Below, in pieces: positions 37,111 to 46,052 of a DNA stretch of 64,000 bases. The notes beneath the pieces are model-generated. The model ran no database searches. It was not told the DNA's origin and saw only the letters and a list, made by a program, of their open reading frames with translations. The DNA comes from Halostella salina (GTDB lineage: Archaea > Halobacteriota > Halobacteria > Halobacteriales > Natronoarchaeaceae). The translations under genes and the position numbers were made by a program. Where the stretch lies: the NCBI RefSeq assembly GCF_003675855.1, contig NZ_RCIH01000003.1, positions 62,001 to 126,000 on the forward strand. The letters run 5' to 3'. The number at the start of each line of letters is the position of its first letter. Position 1 is the first letter of the stretch.

Positions 37111-37758
37111 ATGCACTCCGACGTGAAGCGGATCGAGTTCTCGATGACGTACGACGGGGTCGTCCACCCGCTGCACCGTCGGGTCATCGCCGACGGTGAC
37201 CTCGGCCGCGCCGAACTCCTGACGTGGAGTCCGACCCCCGACGCGACCGCGCTGCTGTGGCTGGACGGACCGCGGGACGCGGCCGAGCGTGCCGTCGCCG
37301 CCGACGGGACGGTCGACGCCGTCACGTTTAGCCCCGGGGACGACGGCACCTACGCGTTCGTCGCGCGGGAAGAGTACGCGTTTCCGGCGGCGGTTCTCGA
37401 CGCGATCGCTGCGGCGGAGGTGGCGTTTCTCCCGCCGGTCGCCTTCCTCGGCTCCGGCGCAGTCGAGTTCGAGGCCGTCGGCGAGGCCACGGCCCTTAGC
37501 GCGCTCCACGACGCGCTCTCGGAGCTGGGTGACCTTCGCATCGAACGGGTCCGTCGGTTCGAGCGGAACCGTTCGCCAGCGCGGCTGACCGACCGCCAGC
37601 GGGCGGCGCTGGAGGCCGCCGTCGAGGAGGGCTACTACGAGATCCCGCGGACGGGAACCGTCGAAGACGTGGCCGAGGCGCTCGGCAGTTCTACGAGCGC
37701 GGTGGGGGAGCTGATACGGAAGGCGGAGGCGGCGGTGGTCGGGAGTTACGTCAAGTGA
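37111..37758 (+). CDS. Bacterio-opsin activator-type HTH regulator (HTH_10)
   Basis: A 215-residue haloarchaeal regulator. The C-terminal ~55 residues (LTDRQRAALEAAVEEGYYEIPR...TSAVGELIRKAEAAV) are the HTH_10 DNA-binding domain of the Bat family. The N-terminal ~150 residues form a beta-rich domain without PAS or GAF signatures and may sense a ligand. It lies 36 bases after the hydrolase on the same strand, so the hydrolase may be a target or operon partner. The ligand and targets are unknown. Confidence 0.85.
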   Translation: MHSDVKRIEFSMTYDGVVHPLHRRVIADGDLGRAELLTWSPTPDATALLWLDGPRDAAERAVAADGTVDAVTFSPGDDGTYAFVAREEYAFPAAVLDAIAAAEVAFLPPVAFLGSGAVEFEAVGEATALSALHDALSELGDLRIERVRRFERNRSPARLTDRQRAALEAAVEEGYYEIPRTGTVEDVAEALGSSTSAVGELIRKAEAAVVGSYVK

Positions 37759-37833
37759 GCAGTTGAGCGCAAGCCGTGATCCGGGGTGTACACGCGCCTG
37801 TCACCCGGGCGTCGGATACCATCGCTGCGACGG

Positions 37834-38673
37834 TTACAGCGCCAGCGAAAGCGATCGCACGCCGATACCGAGCGCGGCTCCGCCGACGGCCACGCCCGTC
37901 ACGAACTGTATCAGGTGACGGCGGACGACGGCCGATTCGGTCCCCCTGCTGATGCGATAGCTGTCGGGTTCGGACGCGGCGACGGTCGCGTCGACGCCGC
38001 TGCCCCATTCCTCCGGGACGCTTTCGACGCTCGCTCCGGCGACGTGGACGGTCTCACCCGGCTCCAGCCGCGCCTCCCGGTACCTGACGGTCGCTTCCTC
38101 GTCGTCCCAGGTGTCGACGGTCGCGTCGAACCCGTCGTCGCCGCCGTCGAGCGCCGCCAGCCTCTCGCCGGCGTCCTCGGACAGCGTCTCGCCCTCGTCG
38201 ACGGTCAGTACGGACTCGCCCATGTGGCCCGTGATGTCGAGAGTTGCGCCTTCGGGGTCGACCATCACGCGCGCACCGCCCTCGCCGACCGTGAACGGCC
38301 GGCGTATCTCGTCGCTCTCGGCCAGCCCCCAGGTGACCTCGTGGTCGTCCATGCGCATGTGCTCCTCCGAGGAGTAGACCTTCATCCCCTCCTCGTCCCT
38401 GTCCGGTCGTATCGACTTCTTCTCCATCCACACCTCGCAACAGAGCGCCGGCTCGCCCGAGAACGGGGCCGCGAACGCGTCCTCGTCCGCTCGGGGTTCC
38501 GCCCGACCGTCGAACTCGACGGTCCCCTCGCTCCCAGCTACGTCCCGTACCGACACCGCGTCGTTGCGGTACAGCGAGAGGCCCGACCGGAGCTGGCGAA
38601 GCCCCCCGTAGAACAGGCCGACACCGAACAGGGAGAAGACGGTCCCGATAACGACGCCATCTATCGCCGTCAT
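37834..38673 (-). CDS. Membrane protein with GIDE/MULAN-like domain
   Basis: A 279-residue protein with one hydrophobic N-terminal segment (about residues 5-25) and another near the C-terminus (about 250-275). The middle has a domain resembling the GIDE/MUL1 intermembrane domain: LCCEVWMEKKSI, a charged loop, ESDEIRRPFTVGEG, and VTWGL segments. In eukaryotes that domain is joined to a RING ubiquitin ligase. Here no RING is present and the cysteine pair CC stands alone. The likeness is remembered pattern only, and the function is unknown. Confidence 0.6.
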   Translation of the reverse strand: MTAIDGVVIGTVFSLFGVGLFYGGLRQLRSGLSLYRNDAVSVRDVAGSEGTVEFDGRAEPRADEDAFAAPFSGEPALCCEVWMEKKSIRPDRDEEGMKVYSSEEHMRMDDHEVTWGLAESDEIRRPFTVGEGGARVMVDPEGATLDITGHMGESVLTVDEGETLSEDAGERLAALDGGDDGFDATVDTWDDEEATVRYREARLEPGETVHVAGASVESVPEEWGSGVDATVAASEPDSYRISRGTESAVVRRHLIQFVTGVAVGGAALGIGVRSLSLAL

Positions 38674-38840
38674 ACTCTCGGTTTATCCGTTCGGACGAAC
38701 ATGAAACTACGTCGTGGGATCGTTGCACGCCGTGCACAGCAGGCCTGCGGCGAGTCGCCTTCCTCCGCAGGACGCCAGTCGAGCGCCCGTGCGGTCCGCG
38801 GATCGGAAACCGTTTTTCGCGCTCCCGCCAACGGTGGGGT

Positions 38841-40115
38841 ATGAACGCCAGAGCAGTCGCCGACCTCGGCCCGAACGACCGCGCCGCGCTGTTCGACCGC
38901 GACGCCGGCGTCGAGGCGGTGCGGAGCGACGTCGTCGACATCGTCGAGCGCGTCCGAACGGAGGGCGACGTGGCGGTTCGGGATTTCTCCCGGGAGTTCG
39001 ACGACGTCGAGGTTGCGAACCTCGAAATCACGGACCGGGCCGAGCGCGCGTACGACGAACTGGACGACGAACTGCGCGACACCATCGAGACGGCGGCCGC
39101 GAACGTCCGCGAGTTCCACGAGGCACAGGTGCCCGCGGACTGGCGGGAGTCGTTCGACGGTCGGGAACTCGGCCGGCGATTCCGCCCGCTCGAACGCGTC
39201 GGCGTGTACGCGCCCGGCGGCACTGCGGCATACCCCTCCAGCGCGATCATGGGCGTCGTGCCCGCGAAGGTCGCCGGCGTCGAGGAGGTCGCGGTCGCCA
39301 CGCCGCCGGCCGAGGAGATGAACTCCGTCACCCTCGCGGCCATCCACGCGGCGGGGGCCGACACCGTCTACAGCGTCGGCGGCGCACAGGCCGTCGCGGC
39401 GCTGGCCTACGGGACGGAGACGGTCCACCGCGTCCAGAAGGTCGTCGGCCCGGGCAACCGCTGGGTCACGGCCGCCAAGGCCGAGGTCCGGGGCGACGTC
39501 GACATCGATTTCCTCGCCGGACCGAGCGAGGTGCTGGTGCTCGCCGACGACACCGCCGACCCCGAGTACGTCGCCGCCGACCTCGTCGCGCAGGCCGAAC
39601 ACGACGAGAACGCGTCGGTCGTCGCGGTCACGGACGACGAGCCGACCGCCGAGGCCATTGCCGACGCCGTCGAGGCGCAGGCCGACGGGCGGGACCGCGA
39701 GGGGACGGTCCGGGCGGCGCTCGAAAGCGACGCCAGCGGCGTGTTCCACGCCCGGTCGATGAGCGAGGCCGTGCTGTTCGCCGAGGAGTACGCGGCCGAG
39801 CACCTCTCGATACAGGCCGAGGACGACGAGGCGCTGCTCGACCGGGTCGACAGCGCCGGCAGCGTCTTCCTCGGCCCGTACACCCCCGTCGCCGCCGGAG
39901 ACTACGCCAGCGGCACGAACCACGTCCTCCCGACCAACGGCGGCGCGAAGCGCCACGGCGGCCTCTCCGTCGACACGTTCCTGCGCTCCACGACCGTCCA
40001 GCGCCTCTCCGAGGAATCGCTCGGCGACCTCCGGGACACCGTCGAAACGCTCGCCGAGGCCGAGGGGCTGGAGGCACACGCCGAGAGCGTTCGGACGCGG
40101 TTTGACGGGCGGTAG
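38841..40115 (+). CDS. hisD: Histidinol dehydrogenase
   Basis: A 424-residue zinc enzyme that carries out the last two oxidations of histidine synthesis. VYAPGGTAAYPSSA (about residue 130), GGAQAVAALAYGT (about 180), GPGNRWVTAAKAEV (about 205) and the TNHVLPTNGGAKRHGGLS segment (about 355) with its metal-ligand histidine are all conserved. The length is normal. A gttttt stretch at about 25-30 bases upstream may be the TATA element. No other his gene is adjacent, as is common for scattered archaeal his genes. Confidence 0.95.
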   Translation: MNARAVADLGPNDRAALFDRDAGVEAVRSDVVDIVERVRTEGDVAVRDFSREFDDVEVANLEITDRAERAYDELDDELRDTIETAAANVREFHEAQVPADWRESFDGRELGRRFRPLERVGVYAPGGTAAYPSSAIMGVVPAKVAGVEEVAVATPPAEEMNSVTLAAIHAAGADTVYSVGGAQAVAALAYGTETVHRVQKVVGPGNRWVTAAKAEVRGDVDIDFLAGPSEVLVLADDTADPEYVAADLVAQAEHDENASVVAVTDDEPTAEAIADAVEAQADGRDREGTVRAALESDASGVFHARSMSEAVLFAEEYAAEHLSIQAEDDEALLDRVDSAGSVFLGPYTPVAAGDYASGTNHVLPTNGGAKRHGGLSVDTFLRSTTVQRLSEESLGDLRDTVETLAEAEGLEAHAESVRTRFDGR

Positions 40116-40190
40116 CAGGAGGTCGCCGGACGGGTGGTGATCGGCACCTTCAGCGTCAGGGTTAACACGTTCGGCCGCGTCGTGTGAGAT

Positions 40191-40559
40191 ATGAGTACGG
40201 ACGCCGCGGGGAGCGGGGAGACGCGCCCCGAGATCACCGTGACCGAACAGGCCGCCGAGCGCGCCCTCGACCTGCTGGAGGGCGAGGACCTCGACGTGAC
40301 TGAGGCCGGGCTGCGGCTGTTCGTCCAGCAGGGCGGCTGTGCCGGTCTCTCCTACGGGATGCGCTTCGACGACGAGGCCGACGAGGACGACACCATCTAC
40401 GAACACCACGGCCTGCAGGTGTTCGTCGACCCCGCCAGCATGAACTACATCGAGGGCAGCGTGCTGGACTACGAGACGGGGTTACAGGGCGAGGGGTTCC
40501 ACGTCGAGAACCCCAACGTCGTCAGCGAGTGTGGCTGCGGCGAGTCGTTCCGGACGTAG
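40191..40559 (+). CDS. A-type Fe-S cluster assembly protein (HesB/IscA family)
   Basis: A 122-residue A-type carrier that takes part in iron-sulfur cluster delivery. The three conserved cysteines are present: GGCAGLSY in the middle and the C-terminal SECGCGESF pair. ITVTEQAAERALDLL starts the domain after a short acidic leader. A GTTAAC-type TATA element about 25-30 bases upstream suggests its own promoter rather than dependence on hisD. Confidence 0.93.
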   Translation: MSTDAAGSGETRPEITVTEQAAERALDLLEGEDLDVTEAGLRLFVQQGGCAGLSYGMRFDDEADEDDTIYEHHGLQVFVDPASMNYIEGSVLDYETGLQGEGFHVENPNVVSECGCGESFRT

Positions 40560-40589
40560 CCCGAACGACGGCGGCCCGGTGACGCTCCC

Positions 40590-40790
40590 TTAGTCTTCCA
40601 GTTCGAACGCCACCGTGACCTCGGCCTGATACTCGCGGTCCTCGGCGCTGGCTATCTCGACGCCGAGTTCGTCGACCTCGATCCAGTGGACGTTGTTCAG
40701 CGTCGCCTCCGCGCGGTCGATCGCGTCGTCGGCCGCGGCGTCGAAGCTCTCCGAACTGGTACCGATCAGCGTGATCTTCTTGAACACCAT
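40590..40790 (-). CDS. Dodecin (flavin-storage protein)
   Basis: A 66-residue protein. [24 protein letters not shown], the [15 protein letters not shown] segment with the flavin-stacking tryptophan at about residue 36, and [11 protein letters not shown] are hallmarks of dodecin, a twelve-subunit shell that in Halobacterium stores riboflavin/lumichrome. I start it at the ATG at 40790, since the upstream 17 residues are basic shadow. GATTAAG (minus strand) about 30 bases upstream is the probable TATA element. It converges with the A-type Fe-S gene. Confidence 0.95.
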   Translation of the reverse strand: MVFKKITLIGTSSESFDAAADDAIDRAEATLNNVHWIEVDELGVEIASAEDREYQAEVTVAFELED

Positions 40791-40912
40791 GGCACACAGG
40801 CGTTTTCCCGCCGCTCGACTTAATCCTCGGGGTCGGGACACCCCTCCGTCCGCCCGCTCCGGCTGTCGGCAGTCGGCTTCGGCGTCGAGCCGAGAGTTAG
40901 ACCGGACGGATA

Positions 40913-41767
40913 TCAGAGCCGTTCCCGGACGCGCTCGACCCCCCAGCCGCCGCCGAACGGCCCCCAGTCGGCGAGCATGTCGTGTTCGACGACGTGGTCG
41001 GCGACGTAGATGCTGCCCACGGCGAGTATGATGCCGGCGACCACGTCGGTGCCCCAGTGGATACCGAGATACATCGTCGACAGCGAGACGCTAACCGAGA
41101 AGATCCCGGCGATGGGCACCCACGCGAGGTACTCGTCGCGGGTGCGCCAGGCAAGCAGGAACGTCGTAGTCGCCAGCGAGGCGTGGAGCGAGGGGAACAC
41201 GTTCGTGTTGTGGTTGATCTCGCCGGTGAGTAGCTGTGACTGCGGATACGTGATGTACAGAAGGGAGTTGACGATGTCGGGGATGAGGTTCCGCGGGCCG
41301 TACGCGATGAAGGCGACGTAACAGACCAGCCCGACGCCGTAGTTGAACCCGTACGCGACGAGCAGTTCCTTCATCGAGCGCATCTCGTCCCGGGCGAAGT
41401 AGGCGATGACGGGGAAAACGAGGAGGAACACGTAGCCGTACAGGTAGATGAACACGAAGTAGTCCGTCAACAGCGGCGTCCGTATCGACTGGATGTCGGC
41501 GACGAGCGTGCCCTCGAGGCTGTAGATGAGTTCGGTGATGTTCCAGTCGAGCGCCCACGACAGTTCGCCGGTGTAATCCATCGTGAGCTTTCGCACCCCG
41601 AGAATGATCAGCAGGAGGCTCAGATAGGGGGCCACTTCGTCGAGCCGCCAGCGGTAGTTCCTGATCGCGTGCCACAGCCGGCGAGGGCCGACGAGGACGG
41701 TAGTCGTGACGGTGAGGAGGATAGAGACCATCACCGCGAGCTGCAGTACCACGTCTACCAGACCCAT
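40913..41767 (-). CDS. PAP2-family membrane phosphatase/transferase
   Basis: A 284-residue membrane protein with about six spans. The PAP2 catalytic motifs are [11 protein letters not shown] (about residue 187) and [13 protein letters not shown] (about 238), holding the two histidines. The longer N-terminal part and FPSLHAS order resemble inositol-phosphoceramide synthase-type PAP2 proteins, so it may act on polar lipid head groups or polyprenyl phosphates. The promoter (TTTTAA, minus strand CTTAAAAC at 41789-41796) is flanked by an inverted repeat ACGTAC (41768-41773) / GTACGT (41785-41790). Confidence 0.85.
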   Translation of the reverse strand: MGLVDVVLQLAVMVSILLTVTTTVLVGPRRLWHAIRNYRWRLDEVAPYLSLLLIILGVRKLTMDYTGELSWALDWNITELIYSLEGTLVADIQSIRTPLLTDYFVFIYLYGYVFLLVFPVIAYFARDEMRSMKELLVAYGFNYGVGLVCYVAFIAYGPRNLIPDIVNSLLYITYPQSQLLTGEINHNTNVFPSLHASLATTTFLLAWRTRDEYLAWVPIAGIFSVSVSLSTMYLGIHWGTDVVAGIILAVGSIYVADHVVEHDMLADWGPFGGGWGVERVRERL

Positions 41768-41816
41768 ACGTACACCTACGGAGCGTACGTTTTAAGTTCG
41801 ACGGAAGCAGTCAGCG

Positions 41817-43592
41817 CTACCCCTGGATCAGCAGTTCGCCCTGGCTGCTGTACCGATAGCCGGCGTCGCGGAACAGCTGTTTCGCCGCCTCGACGTCGAC
41901 GGTCCCGTCCTCCCCGGGGAACTCTCCGAGGGCACTCGTCCCCGACCACTGCAGGTCGTCGGGGATGTACTGGTCGTCCACCAGCGGGGCGTTTCCGGGC
42001 GTCGCGTAGCTGTCGAATATCTCGTCGGTGATCGTCCGGCGGTCGAGCAGGCGTCCGAGCACCTGCCGGAACCGCGGGTTCGAGAGCGGTGCCGACCGCG
42101 TGTTGAACCCGAGGATGTAGAACTCGCGCGGGTCGCCGACCATGAGCTGTACCGAGTCGGAGCGGTTCGCCCGTGGCACGTCACCGGTGTCAAGCGACGA
42201 CCCGATGATGTCCAGTTCGCCGTTCTCCACGAGTTCGATCCCCGCCGGCCCGGAGGGGACGACGGAGAACTGCAGGCTCTCGTACGCCGGCCTGCCCGCG
42301 AACTCGTCGACTGGCGCGTCCAGGTCGCGGCCGTCGAGGAGGAAGTGGTCGTCGAACCGTGTCAGGGTGAGCCCCTGTCCCTGGGTCGCGCTTTCGAACG
42401 CCAGTGGCCCGCTTCCGACCGGCTGGCGGTTCTGCCAGACGAGCGCTCGCGTCAGGTACTCCTGGATCACGTTCGTCTGTTCGGACCAGACGTGTTGGGG
42501 GAAAAGCGGGACTGCGAACGCGCTCGTCGCCACGTCCCGGCTACAGGGGTCGAACTCGATCCGACACTGGCGGTTCGAGACCGCGGTGACCGACGAGACG
42601 AGGCTGGAGGCGGCGCGATACCGTGGGGCGGGGACCGTCCCGTTCGCGTTGCCCATCGACGTGTCGGACAGGAACCGGTAGGTGAACGCCACGTCGTCGG
42701 CGGTGATTGACTCGCCGTCGTGCCACTGCAGTCCGTCCCGGAGGTTGAGAACTGCCGTCGTCGATTCGGTGTCGTCCTCGTCGCCGACCCAGCGCCAGCT
42801 CCGGGCCAGCCAGGGGACGGTCTCGCCGTTGATCCGCCGGCAGAGCCGGTCGTAGATGAGTCCGAGTATCCGGTCGCGGTCGTGTTGCTCCACCGCCAGC
42901 GGGTTTCGGTTACCCGTGACCGCACCGTTCCGTGTCGCCACGCGGATGCTGTCGCGGGGGTCGCCCGTGTCTGTCGGGCTGAGCCGGAGGTAGTCGACCG
43001 CCCGCTGTAGCGTCGGGACGGTCCAGTTCCGCTGGAGTTCGGCGTCGGCGGCCCCGAGAAACTCCGGGTAGGCGATGACGGAGAACGGCTGAATGTTGAC
43101 CGCCGTTCGGAGCGCACTCGCGATCGCCATCTCCCGCGTCCGCCCGTCCGACGTTCGCTGGCGGGTCAGGTCGTCGTCGAGCGTGACGTTGGTGATGCCA
43201 AAGGGGTTCTGCCAGCCCTGCTCCTGCACGAACAGGGAGTGAAGCAGCGAGTACAGTTCGTCGGGGTGTTCGATGCCCGGGTGTCGGGCGACGAAGATGT
43301 CGAACTCCTGGTCCAGAAGGACGTCGGTCATCAGTTCGCTCTCCGCTTTCGGTTCGATCGAGGCGTCGATACCGAGCGACTGCAGTCGTTCGGCGTACTG
43401 CCGAGCGATCTCGATGCCAGCGGCGTCCTGGTCGGCAGGGAGGGATTTGACCGTCAGCGAGATCTGGTCGGGGGCGTCCCGGGTCGAACTCGCCCACAGC
43501 TCCGTCACACAGCCGGCAGTACCGGCGGCTGCTGCCGCTCCGAGTCCCCCGAGCAACTGGCGTCGGCCGAGACTCGCACCGCGCTCCTTCAT
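41817..43592 (-). CDS. Oligopeptide/nickel-type ABC substrate-binding lipoprotein (SBP_bac_5), orphan
   Basis: A 591-residue extracellular binding protein of the DppA/OppA class. The N-terminal GRRQLLGGL twin-arginine signal is followed by an alanine-rich core and lipobox GTAGC (Cys about residue 27). The class features LNLRDGLQWHDGESITADDVAFTYRFL (split by many family members as here) and ILGFNTRSAPLSNPRFRQVL are present. No permease or ATPase genes accompany it: the next gene upstream encodes an unrelated DUF2238 membrane protein. It therefore probably serves a transporter encoded elsewhere. The ligand is unknown. Confidence 0.87.
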   Translation of the reverse strand: MKERGASLGRRQLLGGLGAAAAAGTAGCVTELWASSTRDAPDQISLTVKSLPADQDAAGIEIARQYAERLQSLGIDASIEPKAESELMTDVLLDQEFDIFVARHPGIEHPDELYSLLHSLFVQEQGWQNPFGITNVTLDDDLTRQRTSDGRTREMAIASALRTAVNIQPFSVIAYPEFLGAADAELQRNWTVPTLQRAVDYLRLSPTDTGDPRDSIRVATRNGAVTGNRNPLAVEQHDRDRILGLIYDRLCRRINGETVPWLARSWRWVGDEDDTESTTAVLNLRDGLQWHDGESITADDVAFTYRFLSDTSMGNANGTVPAPRYRAASSLVSSVTAVSNRQCRIEFDPCSRDVATSAFAVPLFPQHVWSEQTNVIQEYLTRALVWQNRQPVGSGPLAFESATQGQGLTLTRFDDHFLLDGRDLDAPVDEFAGRPAYESLQFSVVPSGPAGIELVENGELDIIGSSLDTGDVPRANRSDSVQLMVGDPREFYILGFNTRSAPLSNPRFRQVLGRLLDRRTITDEIFDSYATPGNAPLVDDQYIPDDLQWSGTSALGEFPGEDGTVDVEAAKQLFRDAGYRYSSQGELLIQG

Positions 43593-43656
43593 ACACCATC
43601 CAAGCGGCGGGCCGTATTTGATTGTTTCCTTGAGAGAACGGCTGGAACGTGCGCCA

Positions 43657-44322
43657 TCACTCCGTCTCGGAACGGCTTTCGAGCCGGGTCCCTATCGCAC
43701 CGACCACGTCGGTCAAGTGTGCGGTTCCCCACGTCGCCACGATCACGGCCCCGCCGAGGTTGTAGAGGAGGTCTTTCATCGTGTCCTCCAGACTGTACTG
43801 GGTGAGCACGCGCGGCGCACCGGTCGCGGCGGCGAACTCGGCGATGGCGAACTCGACGACCTCCCAGAACACGCCGAAGGCCATCACGAACATGAGGATG
43901 AACACGAACATGAACCGACCCGGGAGGTGTATGCCCTCGCTGTGTTCCTCGATCGCCCGGACCGTCGCGTACCCCGCGCCGGCGACCAGCGACGACGACA
44001 GCGCGTGGGTCATGTGGTCCCACCACGGGACCGTCCGGTAGAACGTCGCTCCCGACCCGGGGATCCCCACCACACCGAGCGCGTGGAGGAACGCGGCGCT
44101 CGTGATCCACAGCGTCAGCGCGGGGTCCATCGGCACGCCGTAGTCGCGCTGGAGCAGCGTCGGGATCTGTGTCACCAGCAGTCCGACCGCGCAGTTGACC
44201 ATAACGCCGACGCTCCCTCGCTCCATCCCGAGGAAAAAGAGGACGATCAGTCCGATCTCCATCGCGTAGGAGATCTGGTTCTGTCGTTCCTGGGAGATCC
44301 CGAAGTAGTCGCGAACCCTCAT
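43657..44322 (-). CDS. DUF2238 (YjdF-like) membrane protein
   Basis: A 221-residue protein with about six membrane spans. The YjdF/DUF2238 signature is visible as WWDHMTHALSSSLVAGAGY (about residue 115), FWEVVEFAIAEF (about 165) and the C-terminal YSLEDTMKDLLYNLGGA. Charged residues in these segments (D, H, E) lie within membrane helices. Its ATG at 44322 overlaps the stop of the upstream gene by four bases (ATGA), so both form one operon. The family function is not known. Confidence 0.85.
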   Translation of the reverse strand: MRVRDYFGISQERQNQISYAMEIGLIVLFFLGMERGSVGVMVNCAVGLLVTQIPTLLQRDYGVPMDPALTLWITSAAFLHALGVVGIPGSGATFYRTVPWWDHMTHALSSSLVAGAGYATVRAIEEHSEGIHLPGRFMFVFILMFVMAFGVFWEVVEFAIAEFAAATGAPRVLTQYSLEDTMKDLLYNLGGAVIVATWGTAHLTDVVGAIGTRLESRSETE

Positions 44323-44936
44323 GCGAACTCCTCCGTCACGTCTCCGGGGAGGCGATCCTCCGGCTTGACGCGCCGACGGAAGTACAGTTCGAAGACGACG
44401 CCCGCGACGATCCCCGCGACGAAGGAGTAGACGAACTCCATCATCAGCGCGCGCTCCGGGTCGGCGAACCCGTCGAGAAACCCGGTCCCAAGCTGGATGT
44501 CGGCCGCCCACCGGACGACGGCCCACGTGCCGGCCGCCGCCATCGTGGTGACGACGACGAAGAGGATGGCGAAGCCGTACGTCATGTCCACGTCGGTGAA
44601 CACGTGGATCTGGACCGCGATGATGAGCGCGACCGCCGCCACCGAGATGTACGTCGCGAGGGTGCCGGTGACCGGGACGGTCGCGACGGCCCTGCCGAGA
44701 ACGGGCAGCGCCGCGACGGCGATCACCTCCCACGGGAGCATCACTTCCGCCGACCGGTACGCCACGAACGGGAGCAGCGAGAGGACGAAGACCGCCGCCG
44801 CGAAGCCGGCCCACAGGAGTTCGCCGACCAGCAGTTCCTCGACCGCGACGAGTCCGAGGAACCCGACGAGCAGCCAGGCCAGCCCGGCGTTGAGCCGTCG
44901 GTCGCGGAAGAGGCGGTCGATGTTCGCGTCTGCCAT
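44319..44936 (-). CDS. Multi-span membrane protein coupled to DUF2238 gene
   Basis: A 205-residue protein with about six hydrophobic segments and an acidic C-terminal tail. AWLLVGFLGLVAVEELLVGELL and MTYGFAILFVVVTT-type helices resemble membrane proteins often paired with DUF2238 in haloarchaea, but I recognise no named family. Translational coupling to the DUF2238 gene suggests a two-protein membrane complex. The minus-strand CTTTTACA at 44961-44968 is a plausible TATA element about 25-32 bases upstream. Confidence 0.75.
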   Translation of the reverse strand: MADANIDRLFRDRRLNAGLAWLLVGFLGLVAVEELLVGELLWAGFAAAVFVLSLLPFVAYRSAEVMLPWEVIAVAALPVLGRAVATVPVTGTLATYISVAAVALIIAVQIHVFTDVDMTYGFAILFVVVTTMAAAGTWAVVRWAADIQLGTGFLDGFADPERALMMEFVYSFVAGIVAGVVFELYFRRRVKPEDRLPGDVTEEFA

Positions 44937-45007
44937 ACGCTAACGTAGCCGTCTCGTGTGTAAAAGATTGCGTCCGCGGAACGGCACAGGGGACGAGCCG
45001 ACAGTCG

Positions 45008-45973
45008 TCACATCGCCACGACAGCGTAGGCGGCTGCGTACGCCGCCAGCGCAACCGTTAGCGCCGATAACCCGGTGAGGATTCGTCCGAGGACGCCGTC
45101 GACGGACCGCGTCCACGCCGGACGGCCAAGCCGGCGAGGCAGCGTCGGACGGCGTAGCGGCGGCCCGATGAGCAGGCCCACTGCGAGGATGCTGAAGACG
45201 AAGTGGTACGACGTGGACAGCGTCGGCGGGTCGATCGCCAGCGCGGCCGCGCCGTACAGGCCGCCGACCGCCGCACGACGGCCGACGTACTCCGGGATCG
45301 ACCGGTCGGTGAGTCGGCAGTAGACGGCGGCCGCGAGCCACAGCACGCCGAGTTCGACCGCGAACGCGCCGAGGAGGTGGACCGTCGGGTCGGCCGACAG
45401 CGCCACGCGCGAGACGAGCACACGGTCGGCGAAGGGGTACAGCAGGTGGGGCGGCTGGCCGGTAAACGCGTCGCCCCACGGGTGCGACCAGAGCCCGACG
45501 AGCGCGGCTCCGAACACCGTTCGCGGCCCCAGCCCGCCGTACGTGTCGGCCAGCCGCGCGACGAGCGCACCCGCCGTGAGGAACGCCGCCATCACTATCG
45601 CGGCGAGCGGGTCCGTGACGACGAACGCGGTGGCGACGAGCGCGCCCGCGACCGCAACGCCGGCCGCGTGAGAGCGCCGGGAGCGGTCGCTCCAGAGCGC
45701 GAACGCGACGGCCGCCGGAACCGCGACGACCAGCGAGTGCGTGACCGACCGGTGGACGGCGGTGCTCGCCGCCCAGAACGACTCCGCGGCGGCGACCGGC
45801 CCGCCGGTCGCGTCGAGCAGGCCGACCGGCGCGTACACCATGTCAGCGTCCGGCGCGGCCGCGAAGCCGGCGGCGACGAGGCCGACCGTCAGCGCCCGCT
45901 CGCGGTTCGCCCCGGCGGCAGCAAGCCCGCCGGCGACGATGGCGAAGGCGAACAGCGCGTGGCCGACCATCAT
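45008..45973 (-). CDS. YdjM/LexA-binding-type membrane metal-dependent hydrolase
   Basis: A 321-residue integral membrane protein of the DUF457/YdjM family. The motifs are GHALFAFAIVAGG at the N-terminus, FAAAPDADMVY (about residue 37), HRSVTHSLVVA (about 74) and LWSHPWGDAFT (about 162). These give His/Asp metal ligands arranged as in known putative hydrolases of the family. About eight spans are predicted. Two consecutive ATGs (45973 and 45970) could serve as start. The substrate is unknown. Confidence 0.83.
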   Translation of the reverse strand: MMVGHALFAFAIVAGGLAAAGANRERALTVGLVAAGFAAAPDADMVYAPVGLLDATGGPVAAAESFWAASTAVHRSVTHSLVVAVPAAVAFALWSDRSRRSHAAGVAVAGALVATAFVVTDPLAAIVMAAFLTAGALVARLADTYGGLGPRTVFGAALVGLWSHPWGDAFTGQPPHLLYPFADRVLVSRVALSADPTVHLLGAFAVELGVLWLAAAVYCRLTDRSIPEYVGRRAAVGGLYGAAALAIDPPTLSTSYHFVFSILAVGLLIGPPLRRPTLPRRLGRPAWTRSVDGVLGRILTGLSALTVALAAYAAAYAVVAM

Positions 45974-46052
45974 GACAGTTCGGCTACGCGCCGCCAGCGC
46001 TTAAGCCCCTCGGGGGGTACGGTAGCGTGGCGCGTCCCGCGGGGTGTCGGGA

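Noticed and set aside
38681-38700. Promoter and operator (GGATAAAC on the minus strand and GTTCG-GA-CGAAC) for the GIDE-like gene
   Set aside because: The TATA-like bases are only 8-15 bases from the ATG, too close for a start site before the codon, and no alternative start is visible.
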